Part shown: piece by piece, positions 62,025-64,000 of the stretch | How the letters are laid out: each line of letters opens with the position of its first letter | Numbering within the stretch: the stretch's first letter is position 1 | Source: Oikopleura dioica | Taxonomy: Eukaryota; Chordata; Appendicularia; Copelata; Oikopleuridae | Assembly (NCBI GenBank): GCA_907165135.1 | Contig: OU015569.1 | Coordinates: forward strand, 5,642,001-5,706,000 | DNA length: 64,000 nucleotides | Direction of reading: 5' to 3' | The notes under the pieces: model-generated | The model's database searches: none | What the model was told of the DNA's origin: nothing | Seen by the model: only the letters and a program-made list of their open reading frames with translations | Position numbers and translations under genes: made by a program

Positions 62025-63384
62025 ATGGTTTTCAAGAGCGGTCTAACGAAGGCGGAGCAAGAGAAGGCACAGAATGAGCTCAACGAGGATCCAGCAACGA
62101 TAAACGAAAAATTGAAGAGCTTAGGTAATTTTGATAATTACCTGTAAACGAAAAATTCAGAGTTGTTAGCCCAAGAGTTCCAAGTCTAATTTCTGAGTTC
62201 TCGGTCTTAGTTGCTTTTAACTTCACTTTCAAACAAATGAAGGGCTCTTGAGCCACTTAATCAAACAGAAATACTTGCTGGCTTGAACTTTATTAGTAAA
62301 TAATATTTACGAGTAAAACATTATTAGGAGCAATTGTAAGAAGAGCAAGAAAATACCCGTTGCAGCGCATCCAAGATTAGAGGACGACTCATTCATAGTT
62401 CGTTATTTGCGAGTTACGAAGTACGATCTGAAGAAGGCGGAAGAGAAAATCACTGCCCTCTTTCAGCTCGTGATAGATTGGCCGGAAGTTTTTGGCGATT
62501 TGAAATGGACACCGGAGATCGAAAAAGTCTTCGACTCTGGCGTTATGGAACTTCTGGAGCCGGAAGATGATGGATGCTGGGTTCTGACTTCTGCTTCGGG
62601 CAGGTGGGATCCTGCTGAAATTCCGGCTCATGCTCTTCATCAAGAAAAAGGTTTCAAACTAAAGCGAGACGCAGATGTATGATCATAAAAAGTACTCCTT
62701 AAAAATTATTTGGGATCATTTCAAAAGCATCCGCATTTCTACGGGAGTGGCTAATCGAGCACGAAAGTGTGCAGGTACATGGAATTCGCTTCATTATCGA
62801 TCACGGTGGAATGAGCTGGAGTCGATTTCGCGCTGTCGGTCTCAAATCAGCAAAAATGGGAGGGCGTTTCGATGCCTGTTCGCCCTTCAGAAACAAACGA
62901 TCATTCGTTTTGAATGTAAAATGATAGCTTTCGATAGGATATAAATAAAGTTCAGTGCCCAGGTTGGCTCGAGACTGTATTCAACATCGTCAAAAAGTTC
63001 TTTTCGAAGAAGACTCTCGAGCGAGTCGTCATTTTGCCGAAAGGAGCCGATTGGGAAGAGCTCTACAAAGAAGTTCCTAAAGAACGTTTGCCTGAGTACT
63101 TGGGAGGAACAGCACCATCTTGTGGTTATTTTTATATGAATGAAATCGTCCTCATATTGATTTTAGAACAAGCTTGGATAAAGGATTTGAAAGCAAACTC
63201 GAAGCGAATAGAGAAGAAGTTTGAGTTTATGAAGGCGCTCTGCGATCCAAAGTAGCTTCTATAAATATTTCTACTCTGAATTTATGTCTTCAGTTTTGTC
63301 CCAGAAACAGACGAAACTGACAATGAGCTGTCAGAAGAAATGGCCAAGTTAGAAGTAGAAGCGAAAAAGGGAACCCTCTTCTAA
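62025..63384 (+). CDS. CRAL-TRIO (SEC14/alpha-TTP-like) lipid-binding protein
   Basis: Cytosolic lipid-transfer protein. Exons: 62025-62124, about 62328-62650, 62728-62915, 62956-63124, 63167-63251, 63294-63384. Start MVFKSGLTKAEQEKAQNELN follows TTCGAAAG directly. CRAL-TRIO N region: DDSFIVRYLRVTKYDLKKAE, VIDWPEVF, GRWDPAEIPAHAL. Lipid-binding lobe: VQVHGIRFIIDHGGMSWSRF, CSPFRNKRSFVLN, CPGWLETVFNIVKKFFSKKT, LPEYLGGTAP, which correspond to the usual VxxxxxxDxxGxS, VNxPxxF and LPxxxGG motifs. The tail is acidic (PETDETDNELSEEM). Phases agree from exon 2 on; the exon 1 to exon 2 join (phase 1 to 2) does not fit with canonical sites, so a micro-exon or non-canonical splice may be present. Confidence 0.82.
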
Positions 63385-63899
63385 AGAAAACGCTGTTCAT
63401 AGTCTGTTATTATTCAATATATTGAGATATAATTTCAATTAATCAGCTAACACAAGTCGAAACAGATAGACAAGCATTCTACGTGTTGCTTATCGTTCTT
63501 GAAGCAATGTAGCGAGAATAGAAGGTGCCGATAAAGGCAATACCGTCTTGACTAATTTATACTAGTGACTAAGAAAGGGACTTCATTTGTCAATCTTTGA
63601 CAGGAGTTGGACCTGCGGAGTATTAGAATTCTCATTTAAATTTCCTCGGAGCAGTTCCACTGAAATTTTCCAAGTAATAAATATTCATAGCCTATGAATT
63701 ATATCTACTTTAAATCTTGTCCTATTTATCTAATAAGTCATTAGATAATAATTATAAGTAATAACTCTTCGTAAAAATATTACATGGGATCTCATATTCA
63801 CAAGCCAAAAAACATTCGAAAAGTTATTTTGCTTATTGGTTTCTTGTACTTATAAAACGAAAAGAACAAAGAAAAATCGTATATTCAGTAGAGAGAGAG
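63385..63899. other. AT-rich gap between convergent genes
   Basis: Several AATATTG and ATAATTAT-type palindromic AT stretches (63690-63770). No ORF. Confidence 0.45.
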
Positions 63900-64000
63900 T
63901 CAGAGAACGTAGTCTTCGGCTTCTTCGGAGTCTTCGTCGGAGTCTTTTTCTTCGGAGTCTTCTTCCCAATTTTTTTTTTTTGCTGAAACACTCTTTGCCT
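63900..64000 (-). CDS. C-terminal acidic tail of a gene entering the window (partial)
   Basis: On the minus strand an acceptor-like TTTCAG at about 63989 opens a frame KKKNWEEDSEEKDSDEDSEE, then AEDYVL and stop at 63900-63902. Tandem GACTCCGAAGAA units make it repetitive. Such Asp/Glu/Ser tails occur in many nuclear proteins; no family can be named from 30 residues. Confidence 0.5.
   Translation of the reverse strand, partial: AKSVSAKKKNWEEDSEEKDSDEDSEEAEDYVL

Overview
The window looks like nuclear DNA of a tunicate, most probably the appendicularian Oikopleura dioica or a close relative. The grounds are: dense metazoan and chordate-type genes (membrane adenylyl cyclase, PEA3-type ETS factor, nuclear receptor, transmembrane ephrin, astacin, CRAL-TRIO protein); introns that are almost all 39-100 bp; at least one well supported GA-AG intron; and many start codons placed 0-15 nt after a splice-acceptor-like AG, as expected for spliced-leader trans-splicing. 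No bacterial or viral genes were seen. Species assignment is inference. Exon joins were worked out by hand from reading frame, splice motifs and family conservation.

Layout. 0-6.3 kb: 3' part of an animal haem peroxidase (+), then a complete 16-exon adenylyl cyclase (-). 6.3-13.7 kb: gene-poor, with a nested pair of inverted-repeat transposons. 13.8-15.1 kb: two convergent small membrane-protein genes, then a foldback element. 15.5-24.8 kb: a long stretch without convincing genes; its second half is crowded with GATA, ETS and E-box motifs and lies upstream of a PEA3/ETV1-4-5-type ETS gene (24.8-27.8 kb). 28.4-33.2 kb: a RING protein, a TTAA-flanked transposon, a small coiled-coil protein and an NR2C-like nuclear receptor. 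35.3-37.6 kb: a divergent seven-TM receptor and a 65-residue peptide precursor. 38.6-44.8 kb: one large modular secreted protein (astacin, LDLa modules, Cys-containing regions, Thr-rich mucin, Ly6-like C-terminus) with a hAT-like element sitting in its protease exon. 44.9-46.6 kb: a divergent secreted protein and a Cys-rich ORF. 47.3-51.6 kb: a transmembrane ephrin with one 3 kb intron. 51.6-56.2 kb: non-coding, with a 0.75 kb near-perfect palindrome. 56.2-64 kb: an LRR receptor-like protein, small membrane proteins, a CRAL-TRIO lipid-transfer protein and the acidic tail of a further gene.

The gene set is a mix of signalling, transcription and secreted or matrix proteins; it is not a single pathway. 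The strongest candidates for something undescribed are the astacin-to-mucin-to-Ly6 protein with its recent 792 bp in-frame duplication and transposon insertion, the set of TTAA-flanked GG-ended elements, the GATA/ETS-rich region upstream of an ETS gene, and a 65-residue secreted peptide precursor beside a receptor gene.
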